Assembly (NCBI GenBank): GCA_964506245.1
Contig: CAZDKK010000001.1
Span: 62,001-126,000 of the forward strand
Direction: 5' to 3'
DNA length: 64,000 bases
Source: CAZDKK01 sp964506245
Lineage (GTDB): Bacteria > Eisenbacteria > RBG-16-71-46 > CAIMUX01 > WJJG01
Part shown: positions 52,791 to 60,578 of the stretch, one piece after another
Position numbering within the stretch: position 1 is the first letter of the stretch
Layout of the letters: every line of letters starts with the position of its first letter
Translations under genes and position numbers: made by a program
Notes under the pieces: generated by a model
Seen by the model: only the letters and a program-made list of their open reading frames with translations
Told to the model about the DNA's origin: nothing
Databases searched by the model: none

Positions 52791-54530
52791 ATGACACGCA
52801 TCGCAACCCCGTATCCTGAATCGGCATGGCCCCGCATTCGGCGCACCGCGCCTGCGGCCCGCGCTGGGGTCGCCGCGCTGCTGCTGGTCTCGCTGGCTCC
52901 GCTCGCCGGCCTGCTCGCGCCGGTGCGAGCGGATGCGGTGCACGACATCGTCCAGCCGGCGCCTGGCCGGATCGGGCCCGACGTGACGCTGGAGGCGCCA
53001 GGCTTGCCGACCGCGCCCCCGCCGAATCCGCAGGTGGGCGATGCGTGGGTGTGGTGGCTCTGGGTCCACGCGCCCATGCCGCCCCACTTCGAGCAGCGCG
53101 TCTGCACCGTGCGTGGCATGAGCGATCACGGCTATGTCGTCGTGGAGAACTCCCAGTGGAACGTCACCATCGATCAGACCGACGTCGACATGATCCTCGA
53201 GCGATGGGAAAACAGCACCATCGGTCCCTACCCGGATCAAGGGATCTACACGATCAACAGCCGAGTCTTCGGTGAACCCCCCGACGAGCTGGACAACGAT
53301 CCGCGGATCTACCTGATGTGGTTCAACTTCGGAATCAACTCCGACGGCTTCTTCTTCTACTTCGACGAGTATCCGGAGGGGACGTTTCCCGGGTATCATA
53401 GCAACGAGTGCGAGGTGCTCTACCTCAACTGCGGCCACGGGCAGAACCCGCAGGGCGACTACATGCTGTCCGTCATCGCGCACGAGTTCCAGCACATGAT
53501 TCACTGGAAGTACGACGAGAACGAGGACTCGTGGGTGGATGAGGGCATGTGCGAACTGGCCATGTGGTTCTATGGCCGCCCTGATGCGATCAGCGCCTTC
53601 AACACGAGCCCCGACAACTCGCTGATCGTCTGGAACGGCAACTGGGCCGACTACATCAAGACCTACCTCTGGTCGCTCTATTTCTACGAACGCTACGGTG
53701 GGGAACCGGCCGTCTTCGACGTCGTCCATGAGCCGGGCAATTCCATCGCGGGGTACGAGGCGGTGCTCGACGATCTCGGCTACACGGAGAACTTTGCCGA
53801 CGTCTTTGCCGACTGGGCCGTTGCGAACTTCCTGGACGATCCCACGATCGGCGACGGGCGTTTCGGGTACGTTGGCGATGAGCTGCCGGACTTTGGCGTG
53901 GCCGGGACGTACACAACCTACCCGGTCCCGGCGACGACGCGCACCGTCAGCTACTGGGCGGCCGACTATTACCGCTTCCAGAACTTCGGCGCCAATCCCG
54001 CGATCCAGTGGAGCTTCAACGGCAGCGACACCAATACCTTCGCGGTCTGGTGTCTGGTGCTGCGCGGCACCGGCACGACGAGCGTGCTGCGCATGACGCT
54101 CGATCCCGCCACGCAAACCGGCACCCTGCCGGTGGGCGGGCTCACGCACGCCAACGATCAGGTGGTCCTGGTCGTCGCGAGCGTGTCCAGCACGGGTGCC
54201 TCCTCGTACGTCTTCTCGGCCGAGTCGGCGCCGGCTGGGGTGGAGGAACCCATCGCTGCAAACGCGCCGCGGCTGCTGCGCGCCTGGCCCAATCCGGCGG
54301 CGAGCGAGGTGCACCTCGCGCTCGACGACGCCCCCGGGGTCACCCCGGCGATCGAGATCTACGATGCCGCCGGCCGGCTCGTGCGGCGGCTGGCGGGCAA
54401 CGCGAGCGGGACAAGCATCCGCTGGGACGGCCGGAACGCCGACGGGACGCTCCTGGCGCCCGGCCTCTACTACGCGCGGGCCCGGATCGGCGATCGGGTC
54501 GTGCGGTCCCCCATCACACTCCTGCGATAG
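52791..54530 (+). CDS. Secreted HExxH metalloprotease with C-terminal sorting domain
   Basis: 579 residues. A signal peptide (VAALLLVSLAPLAGLLA) is followed by a propeptide-like stretch. The protease domain has IAHEFQHMIHWKY (His231, Glu232, His235) and a downstream acidic ligand in WVDEGMCELAMWFYG (Glu251), the gluzincin pattern of M6/M30-like secreted proteases. A beta domain (~380-480) and a FlgD-Ig-like tail (RAWPNPAASEVHLALDD, IEIYDAAGRLVRRLAG, LAPGLYYARARIG) complete it. Of two nearby ATGs, 52791 is better spaced from AGGAGG. Likely digests extracellular protein as part of a degradative lifestyle. Confidence 0.87.
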   Translation: MTRIATPYPESAWPRIRRTAPAARAGVAALLLVSLAPLAGLLAPVRADAVHDIVQPAPGRIGPDVTLEAPGLPTAPPPNPQVGDAWVWWLWVHAPMPPHFEQRVCTVRGMSDHGYVVVENSQWNVTIDQTDVDMILERWENSTIGPYPDQGIYTINSRVFGEPPDELDNDPRIYLMWFNFGINSDGFFFYFDEYPEGTFPGYHSNECEVLYLNCGHGQNPQGDYMLSVIAHEFQHMIHWKYDENEDSWVDEGMCELAMWFYGRPDAISAFNTSPDNSLIVWNGNWADYIKTYLWSLYFYERYGGEPAVFDVVHEPGNSIAGYEAVLDDLGYTENFADVFADWAVANFLDDPTIGDGRFGYVGDELPDFGVAGTYTTYPVPATTRTVSYWAADYYRFQNFGANPAIQWSFNGSDTNTFAVWCLVLRGTGTTSVLRMTLDPATQTGTLPVGGLTHANDQVVLVVASVSSTGASSYVFSAESAPAGVEEPIAANAPRLLRAWPNPAASEVHLALDDAPGVTPAIEIYDAAGRLVRRLAGNASGTSIRWDGRNADGTLLAPGLYYARARIGDRVVRSPITLLR

Positions 54531-54650
54531 ACCGAGCCTCGCACGGGGCCGGCGAGATCCCGCTTGAGGGGGGGACGCCGGCCCCCTACGCTTCCGACCG
54601 TTCGGCGCCCCGCGCGGGTGCCTGCTGTTTGACCGAGTGCGGAGAAACGC

Positions 54651-57158
54651 GTGGCCTTGAAGAACAAGCTCCTGCGCAGGGCCCAGGCTGTCACGGCCGC
54701 CCCGATCCCTCGCCGCCGGCGAACACCAGCCCATCCGCTCGAGCAAAGCGTCTGGAACCGGGGCCGCGCGGTTGTCTTCGGCTGCGTGGCTGCCTGGGTC
54801 GTGCATCGTCTCCTGGGGGGCGAGAATGCGTTCGGTCTCTGGCTCGCGGCTGCGGTGGCCATGCTGGCGTGGTCTACCGCGGTCCGCCTGCTCCTCCTCG
54901 ATGCGTGGGGGCGGCGATTCTGGAGCGTGTGGCTGGCCCTGAGCGTCCTTTTCGTCGTCGTCTTCAAGTCAAAGGACGAGGTGGGCTTGGTCCTGGGCGT
55001 CGTGATGACAACGGCCTTCCTGTTCTTCCGGCGCTACCGTCCCTATCGGTGCCTGACCTCGGCGCAGCGTGCGCATATGTTCATCCTCGGTGGGATCGCG
55101 CTGGGGTTCGCCACGATCGGCTGGCACTTGCCCGACCCGGAGGACCTGCCGGCGTTCCTGGGCCACGGCCGCAACCTCGCCCTCTATGCGCTCAGCTCGC
55201 TGCGCATCTTCTGGTTCCTGTCGCTGTTGGCGATCTTCGTGCGCATGCGGCTGCATCACCTGCACCTCAAGCCCAAGCTGGCGGTCAGCGCGCTCTTCAT
55301 CGCGCTCGTGCCGACGATCCTGGTGCTGGTCCTGGCCGTGATCACGCTGCTGGGAGCCCTCGGCGGCAGCCGCGCCGCGCGCGGGCAGGCAATCCTGCGG
55401 TCATGGGGCGAGCAGGTAGAGCAGGGCATGCGCCTGACGCCCTTTCCCTTCACACGGTACGTGTCGGCCGACCTGGCGGAGCAGATCACGGTGCTCGCGG
55501 GCGAATCGCCCGCGTGGCTGCCCGAGTTCCGGAAGCAATGGTTCACGCCGGCGGCCGGCGCCGGGTCCCCGACCGGGGAAGACAGCCTCGCGGCGCCGGC
55601 GCAGCCCGCGGACGCGGACGCCTGGGCGGTGCGCGACACGACCGCCTACTTTCAGATCGACCAGGAGGTCTGGCTGCTGCGCGTCAGCGGGACGGATTCG
55701 GGCCAACTCCACGTGGATGGCTACGACGTGGACAGCACCGCCCTGAATCATCTGTCGGGCATTCTGCACGTCAACGCGGGCTTGTACAGGAGCCAGGGAT
55801 CGATCACGCTGGGTTACGAGCCTCAGCCGGACGGCGCACCGGGCGACACAACGCAATCGCCCCTGAGCATCCGGGGGCGGCTCGGGACGCCCGGGGCAGC
55901 TCCCGCCCGTTCGCGCCACCTCTGGTATCGAGACATGCGTGTCGGCGCGGCCATGCTGCCCGTGCTCCAGCCGAGCCAAGCCGGGATGTTCGAGAACTCC
56001 TTGATCCTCTACATCCACGCTTCCCTGCACGAGCTGGCGCAGGAGTACACCCAACGGGAACATCGTTTCAACCAGATGCTCCTCTACGGGTTCATCGTGG
56101 AGGCGATCTTCTTCCTGCTGATCATCGCGGTGGCACTCTTCTTCGGCATCCGCATCGCCACCGGCATCACCGGTGCCGTGGCCGAGCTGCGCCGGGGCAC
56201 GGTGCGGCTCGCGGCCGGGGACCTCGACACCCACATCGATGTGCCCAACGAGGACGAGCTGGGCGAGCTGGCCGATGCGTTCAACGACATGACCGCGGCG
56301 GTCAAGCTCGGCCGCGATCGGGCCGTGGAGCAGGAGCGCCTGGCGCGCGAGCTCGAAACCGCGCGGGCCATCCAGCAGCGCCTGCTGCCCCACGAGACCC
56401 CGAGCGTGCCCGGATTCGAGGTGAGCGGCACGAGCGTGTCGAGCCTCCAGGTGGGGGGCGATTACTTCGACTTCCTCGACCAGGGCGAGGGGCGTCTGGG
56501 CATCGCCATCGGGGACGTCTCGGGCAAGGGCATGCCGGCCGCCCTGCTCATGGCGAACCTGCAGGCCAGCCTCCAGGGCCAGGTGATCCATCCCAGCTCG
56601 GTGGCGGAAGTCGTGCAGCGCGTGAATACCCTGATGGTCCGTTCAACCGACTCCAAGATGTTCGCTACCTTCTTTTACGGCGTGCTCGATCGCAGGACCG
56701 CCACCTTCACGTGCACCAATGCCGGCCACAACCCACCCATCCTATGTCGTGCGGATGGATCGGTCGAGTTGCTCAGACGCGGCGGACTCCTGCTCGGCAT
56801 GCTGCGCGGAATGCAGTACGAGCAGGAGACCGTGACGCTGAATCCGGGCGATGTGGTGGTATTGTACACCGACGGGATCTCGGAGGCGCAGGGACCGGCG
56901 CCCGAACCCGCGACCGTGGCGATTGCCGCGGCCGAGGGAGGCGGCGACGGCGAAGGGGCGGGAGAGGAAGCCCTCGTCGAGGAGGCCGCCAACATGTTCG
57001 GGGAAGAGCGGCTGATCGAGCTCGTGCGGCGGACTGTGCACTTGCCGGCGGTGGGGATCCGGGAGGCGATTCTGACGGCCGTATCGGCGCATGCGGCCGG
57101 CGTGCCGCAGTCGGACGATATTACGCTGGTAGTGATCAAGCGGCAGTCATCGGCGTGA
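54651..57158 (+). CDS. Membrane-anchored SpoIIE/RsbU-type PP2C phosphatase with HAMP domain
   Basis: 835 residues. The N-terminal part has about eight hydrophobic helices (~40-245), then an extracytoplasmic region (~250-475), a further helix (~478-502, IVEAIFFLLIIAVALFFGI), a HAMP linker (LAAGDLDTHIDVPNEDELGE) and the SpoIIE phosphatase domain from ~575. The latter has GGDYFDFLDQGEGRLGIAIG, DVSGKGMPAALLM, CTNAGHNPPIL, LYTDGISEAQ and QSDDITLVVIK, with the metal-binding Asp residues in place. Such proteins dephosphorylate anti-sigma-antagonist proteins and so switch on a sigma factor. GTG start after GCGGAGAA. No partner switch proteins lie nearby, so its target is elsewhere. Confidence 0.92.
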   Translation: MALKNKLLRRAQAVTAAPIPRRRRTPAHPLEQSVWNRGRAVVFGCVAAWVVHRLLGGENAFGLWLAAAVAMLAWSTAVRLLLLDAWGRRFWSVWLALSVLFVVVFKSKDEVGLVLGVVMTTAFLFFRRYRPYRCLTSAQRAHMFILGGIALGFATIGWHLPDPEDLPAFLGHGRNLALYALSSLRIFWFLSLLAIFVRMRLHHLHLKPKLAVSALFIALVPTILVLVLAVITLLGALGGSRAARGQAILRSWGEQVEQGMRLTPFPFTRYVSADLAEQITVLAGESPAWLPEFRKQWFTPAAGAGSPTGEDSLAAPAQPADADAWAVRDTTAYFQIDQEVWLLRVSGTDSGQLHVDGYDVDSTALNHLSGILHVNAGLYRSQGSITLGYEPQPDGAPGDTTQSPLSIRGRLGTPGAAPARSRHLWYRDMRVGAAMLPVLQPSQAGMFENSLILYIHASLHELAQEYTQREHRFNQMLLYGFIVEAIFFLLIIAVALFFGIRIATGITGAVAELRRGTVRLAAGDLDTHIDVPNEDELGELADAFNDMTAAVKLGRDRAVEQERLARELETARAIQQRLLPHETPSVPGFEVSGTSVSSLQVGGDYFDFLDQGEGRLGIAIGDVSGKGMPAALLMANLQASLQGQVIHPSSVAEVVQRVNTLMVRSTDSKMFATFFYGVLDRRTATFTCTNAGHNPPILCRADGSVELLRRGGLLLGMLRGMQYEQETVTLNPGDVVVLYTDGISEAQGPAPEPATVAIAAAEGGGDGEGAGEEALVEEAANMFGEERLIELVRRTVHLPAVGIREAILTAVSAHAAGVPQSDDITLVVIKRQSSA

Positions 57159-57278
57159 ACGCCGGCTGAACCAACGGTGCGGTTTGCGGATACGAGGGGG
57201 TGCTGGCAGAGCTGGGATTCGAGATCCTGAGAAAGCGGATCGGACCGGGCAGCCCGACCGGATGATCTCAGCGGCCGC

Positions 57279-57506
57279 TCACAGGTCGTGGCACCCTGCC
57301 GTCTCGATCCGTGCCTGCGCGAGCGCAGCCTGAGCGGCCTCCCGGTCGGCTTGACCTACCCGGACACACACCCCGCAGTCGGAGCTGAAGTGGCGCGGCA
57401 CCGGCGTCAGCCGGCACGCGATGCCCGCGCGCTCCAGAATCCTCTCCGCGCGAATCGCGTGGCTGCTCGTGTGAAAGAGCAGCACGACTTCAGGCTTCTC
57501 GCTCAT
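57279..57506 (-). CDS. DUF3343 small protein, putative selenium/sulfur carrier
   Basis: 75 residues. KPEVVLLFHTSSHAIRAERI, CRLTPVPRHFSSDCGVCVRV and a Cys near the C-terminus (AGCHDL) fit the DUF3343 family: about 70-90 residues, a fold with one beta-sheet and a conserved DCG-type Cys. In many genomes this gene sits with a class V aminotransferase, a TusA/YedF-like protein and YedE, exactly as here, and is thought to carry sulfur or selenium. GAGGGAG precedes the ATG at 57506. The larger antisense-like frame over this region is a shadow of the neighbouring gene. Confidence 0.82.
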   Translation of the reverse strand: MSEKPEVVLLFHTSSHAIRAERILERAGIACRLTPVPRHFSSDCGVCVRVGQADREAAQAALAQARIETAGCHDL

Positions 57507-57543
57507 GACTCCCTCGGCGCCCGCGCGGGCAAGCATGCCGCCC

Positions 57544-58719
57544 TCACCTTGCCCCCCGGGCGAGATCTGCCACGGCCGCCAGGGCCCGATCGATCTCTGC
57601 TTCCGTCGTGAATTCCCCCGGGGCAAAGCGCACCGTCCCGCGCGGAAACGTGCCGAGCGTCCGGTGCGCGGCCGGTGCGCAGTGCAGCCCCACGCGGCAG
57701 AGGATGCCGTGCTCCTCGTCGAGCCGCAGGCCCGCCTCCGAGGGCGCCATATCGGCGATGTTGAACGACACGGGCGAAACACGTTGGCGAGCGTCATGGG
57801 GCCCGTACACCTCGACGCGGCGGACCGCCCGCAGTCCGTCGCTGAGGCGCTGGCCGATCGCGATCTGGTGTGCGCGGACGGCGGCCACCCCGCGGGCCAG
57901 CAACCAGCGCACGGAGGCCCCCAGGCCGGCCAGCCCGACCGCGTTGGGCGTACCGCTCTCGTAGGCGTCGGGCAGGAAGGCGGGCTGCTCCTCGGAGTCG
58001 GAGCCGCTACCCGTCCCGCCGCGCTTGAGCGGGACCAGCCGTCGCGTGTCGACGCGCTCGCCGATGACGAGCCCCCCCGTGCCGGGAGGACCGTACAAGC
58101 CCTTGTGACCCGTGAAAGCGAGGAGATCGACACCGTCTCGCTCGACATCGATCGGCAGACAGCCCCCGGTTGCGGCTGCATCGACCAGCAGGAGCAGGTC
58201 TCGCTCGCGCGCGATGCGGCCTGCTTCCGCGATCGGCGTGATCGTTCCGCAGACATTGGAGGCATGGTTGAGCGCGATCAGCACCGTTCTCCGCCCGACG
58301 GCGGCGGCGAGATCGGCAGGATCGAGTGTGCCGTCGGGTGCGCAGCGCACCCGAGTCATAGCCACGCCCTCGGCCTCGAGGGCGCGCAGCGGCCGCATGA
58401 CCGCATTGTGCTCGATCGAGCTTGTGACGACGTGGTCGCCGGGTCGGAGCAACCCGCGCAGCGCGAGGTTGATCGCCTCCGTGCCGTTCAAGCCGAAGAT
58501 GATGCGCAGGGGATCGGGAGCGTGGAAGAGCTCGGCCAATGCCTCGCGCGTGGCGTCCACGATGCGGCCTGACTCGATCGAGAGCCGGTGCGCGGAGCGG
58601 CCGGGATTGGCGCCGATCTGCTCCAGGAAGGCGACCATTGCCCGGGCCACCTCGGGCGGCTTGGGCCAGGAGGTCGCCGCGTTGTCCAAGTAGAGGATGT
58701 TCGGTGACAGGGGAGGCAT
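57544..58719 (-). CDS. Class V aminotransferase, cysteine-desulfurase/selenocysteine-lyase-like
   Basis: 391 residues from an ATG at 58719 (MPPLSPNILYLDNAAT), chosen because GAGGT lies five bases upstream. Another ATG lies five codons earlier. PLP lysine Lys206 (FTGHKGLYGP), Asp in LLVDAAAT, and catalytic Cys347 in RVGLHCAPAAH, the SufS-type short loop. It removes sulfur or selenium from cysteine or selenocysteine. Companion genes (DUF3343, TusA/YedF-like, YedE-like) place it in a selenium-handling set, in contrast to the NifS at 42 kb, which serves Fe-S assembly. Preference for selenocysteine cannot be told from sequence. Confidence 0.9.
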   Translation of the reverse strand: MPPLSPNILYLDNAATSWPKPPEVARAMVAFLEQIGANPGRSAHRLSIESGRIVDATREALAELFHAPDPLRIIFGLNGTEAINLALRGLLRPGDHVVTSSIEHNAVMRPLRALEAEGVAMTRVRCAPDGTLDPADLAAAVGRRTVLIALNHASNVCGTITPIAEAGRIARERDLLLLVDAAATGGCLPIDVERDGVDLLAFTGHKGLYGPPGTGGLVIGERVDTRRLVPLKRGGTGSGSDSEEQPAFLPDAYESGTPNAVGLAGLGASVRWLLARGVAAVRAHQIAIGQRLSDGLRAVRRVEVYGPHDARQRVSPVSFNIADMAPSEAGLRLDEEHGILCRVGLHCAPAAHRTLGTFPRGTVRFAPGEFTTEAEIDRALAAVADLARGAR

Positions 58720-58750
58720 CGGTACCTCGAACATGCCTGAACCCGCACGC

Positions 58751-58789
58751 GGCGCGCGCCCGCCAGCGTGGTCGTGGCGGGTGCGCGCC
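58751..58789 (-). terminator. Long near-perfect hairpin between the TusA-like and desulfurase genes
   Basis: GGCGCGCGCCCGCCA (58751-58765) pairs with TGGCGGGTGCGCGCC (58775-58789) except for one wobble position, a 15-bp stem with a 9-base loop. It lies 9 bases after the TusA-like stop, in the leader of the desulfurase gene. No T-tract follows. Either a terminator or a leader RNA structure. Confidence 0.6.
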
Positions 58790-58797
58790 GGGCGACG

Positions 58798-59013
58798 CTA
58801 GGATTTGTGGATCTTGAGACGGAAACCGCCCTTGATCTCCTCGACCGTGGCCGCACACCCCAGCGAGCGCACCGTGCGCAGCACGTTCTCGCGAGAGGTG
58901 ACCGTCTCCACCAGGACCTCCAGGTCGGCACCGGCCGGCAGGGCAGCCAGGGCCTGGCGCGTGCGCAGAACCGGCTCGGGGCAGGACAGCCCACGGGCAT
59001 CTACTGTTTCCAT
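58798..59013 (-). CDS. TusA/SirA-family (YedF-like) sulfur or selenium carrier
   Basis: 71 residues, the family's usual size. METVDARGLSCPEPVLRTRQ carries the CPxP motif with acceptor Cys11; the rest (VTSRENVLRTVRSLGC, IKGGFRLKIHK) completes the two-layer alpha/beta fold. Members relay persulfide (TusA) or selenium-related sulfur (YedF). The adjacent YedE-like permease points to the YedF role. GGAGGAGCGAGGA precedes the ATG at 59013. It lies 47 bases downstream of yedE on the same strand. Confidence 0.88.
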   Translation of the reverse strand: METVDARGLSCPEPVLRTRQALAALPAGADLEVLVETVTSRENVLRTVRSLGCAATVEEIKGGFRLKIHKS

Positions 59014-59060
59014 TTCCTCGCTCCTCCCATTCACAGCGCGATCGGCCGGGCCGCGCGCGC

Positions 59061-60170
59061 TCAAGCTTCCCTCCAGCGCTCCCGCATCGCGAAACCGAGG
59101 ATGATGCAGAGCGCGAGCCCGAGGATCACGGCCACCTGCCCGTTCGGGCCGATCCCGCCCACCTTGAAGGCACCATCGACCATCGCGTCGGGTTTGCCGG
59201 CCAGGCCGAAGTTGTGAGAGAAAGCAGCGCCCGTGATCATGCCCAGCACGAAGACCCCCGCGTCGCCGTCCCCCTCGCCGGCCAGGAAGAGCTGCCGTCC
59301 CGGGCAGCCGCCGGCAAGTGCGAAGCAGAGCCCGGCGAGCACCATGCCCAGGAGGTTCCAGACGAAGGCGCTGTGGGCGATCGGCATCATCCGTAGGCCG
59401 GGCTTGAACTGGCCGAGGAGGACGTTCATCAGGAAGGCGGCGACCACGAGGGCCGCGACGCCGCTGAGCAGGTGCGTGTCGCGCGTCAGGATCACGTCGC
59501 GGATCGAGCCCATCGTGCAGAAGCGGGTCCGCTGCGCGAGTGCGCCCACGATCAGACCGGCCAGGAGCGAGATCCACAGCGCCGCATGCATCGAGCCAGG
59601 CCCCTTCTGGCTGATGAAGATGAAGCTGGGCTCGAGCACCGCCATCAAAAGCAACCCGACGAACGCCAGCGGGATGATCCAGCCGACGGGTGTCGCGGCC
59701 CTGTGCGTGCGGCCGAGGGTGTAGCCCTGCTTGAGGAACCAGACGCCGATGGCGATGCCGACCGTGAGTCCCACGAGGCCGGCGATCGCGTTCCCGTCGC
59801 CGCCTGCCAGCCGCAAGAGGGCGCGCCAGGGGCAGCCCAGGAAGGCCAGGGCCCCGATCATCGCGAACACCCCCAGGAAGAAGCGCACGACGGGCGCCGA
59901 ACCGGTGCGCGCCTTGAACTCGCGCCAGGCGAGCGCGGCCGCCATCGAACCCAGAACGAAGCCGATGATCTCGGGCCGGATGTACTGCACCACCTCCGCG
60001 CGGTGCAGTCCCAGGGCGCCGGCGATGTCGCGCTGGAAGCAGGCGACGCAGACACCCATGTTGGGCGGGTTGCCGAGCTTCTGCAGCAGAGCGGCAACCA
60101 GACCGATGATCGCTCCCGCCAGGATGATCCCCGGCCGGGAGGCGAAGAAGCGTGTGACTCCCTCTCGCAT
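59061..60170 (-). CDS. yedE: YedE-family putative selenium/sulfur transporter
   Basis: 369 residues with about ten hydrophobic helices. The YeeE/YedE signatures are NPPNMGVCVACFQRDIAGAL, GCPWRALLRLAGGDGNA, AQRTRFCTMGSIRDVILTRD and LAGGCPGRQLFLAGEGDGDA, each with the conserved Cys that would pass a chalcogen through the membrane. Start ATG 60170 (MREGVTRFF) follows GAGGAGGAGC; the frame is longer upstream without support. The family is predicted, not proven, to import a selenium or thiosulfate-like compound; YedF next to it is the expected cytoplasmic acceptor. Confidence 0.88.
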   Translation of the reverse strand: MREGVTRFFASRPGIILAGAIIGLVAALLQKLGNPPNMGVCVACFQRDIAGALGLHRAEVVQYIRPEIIGFVLGSMAAALAWREFKARTGSAPVVRFFLGVFAMIGALAFLGCPWRALLRLAGGDGNAIAGLVGLTVGIAIGVWFLKQGYTLGRTHRAATPVGWIIPLAFVGLLLMAVLEPSFIFISQKGPGSMHAALWISLLAGLIVGALAQRTRFCTMGSIRDVILTRDTHLLSGVAALVVAAFLMNVLLGQFKPGLRMMPIAHSAFVWNLLGMVLAGLCFALAGGCPGRQLFLAGEGDGDAGVFVLGMITGAAFSHNFGLAGKPDAMVDGAFKVGGIGPNGQVAVILGLALCIILGFAMRERWREA

Positions 60171-60578
60171 CCTGCTCCTCCTCTGTGGCGTACCGGCGTC
60201 GCGCGCCCGCGCGCCGGTCACAAGAATGCCGCCACCGGCATGCGCCGATGGCGGCCAAGGAGCGGGTGCACCCCTCCTATGAGGGTGAAGGCCGTCCCCT
60301 GACCCGATCGGCGCTCCGGCACCTTGCGTGCAGGACGCCACCTGGCGCCCGCACGCCGCCTCAGGTCATCCGGCGGCCCTGTAGGATCCACGCCTGTGTC
60401 AACGAAACACCTCCATGGACTGCTGTCCTGCGCTGCGCGGCCAGCACACATGCGCGGCGGTCGCTGCAGAACAGCCGTATCTATGATACGCGTGATTGGG
60501 GTCGCACGGCAAGCCCCGCGCACCGGGCGAGCATCCCGGCTGCGCGCACCGGGGCGGGGTGCCGAGCCGTGCGCTCGC
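60171..60578. other. Intergenic region, about 410 bp
   Basis: No gene supported. It is the leader of the yedE-containing operon and the downstream region of the histidine kinase. A hairpin at 60537-60569 (CGGCT/AGCCG outer stem, GCACC/GGTGC inner stem, 7-base loop) lies ten bases after the kinase stop and is a likely terminator. No riboswitch class is recognised. Confidence 0.45.

Noticed and set aside
52101..54806. 901-residue open frame on the minus strand
   Set aside because: Antisense to the porin-like and HExxH protease genes, both of which have signal peptides and motifs.
57279..60170. Selenocysteine (in-frame UGA) codons in the selenium cluster
   Set aside because: Each gene reads to a normal stop with family-typical length, and there is no in-frame UGA with continued homology beyond it.
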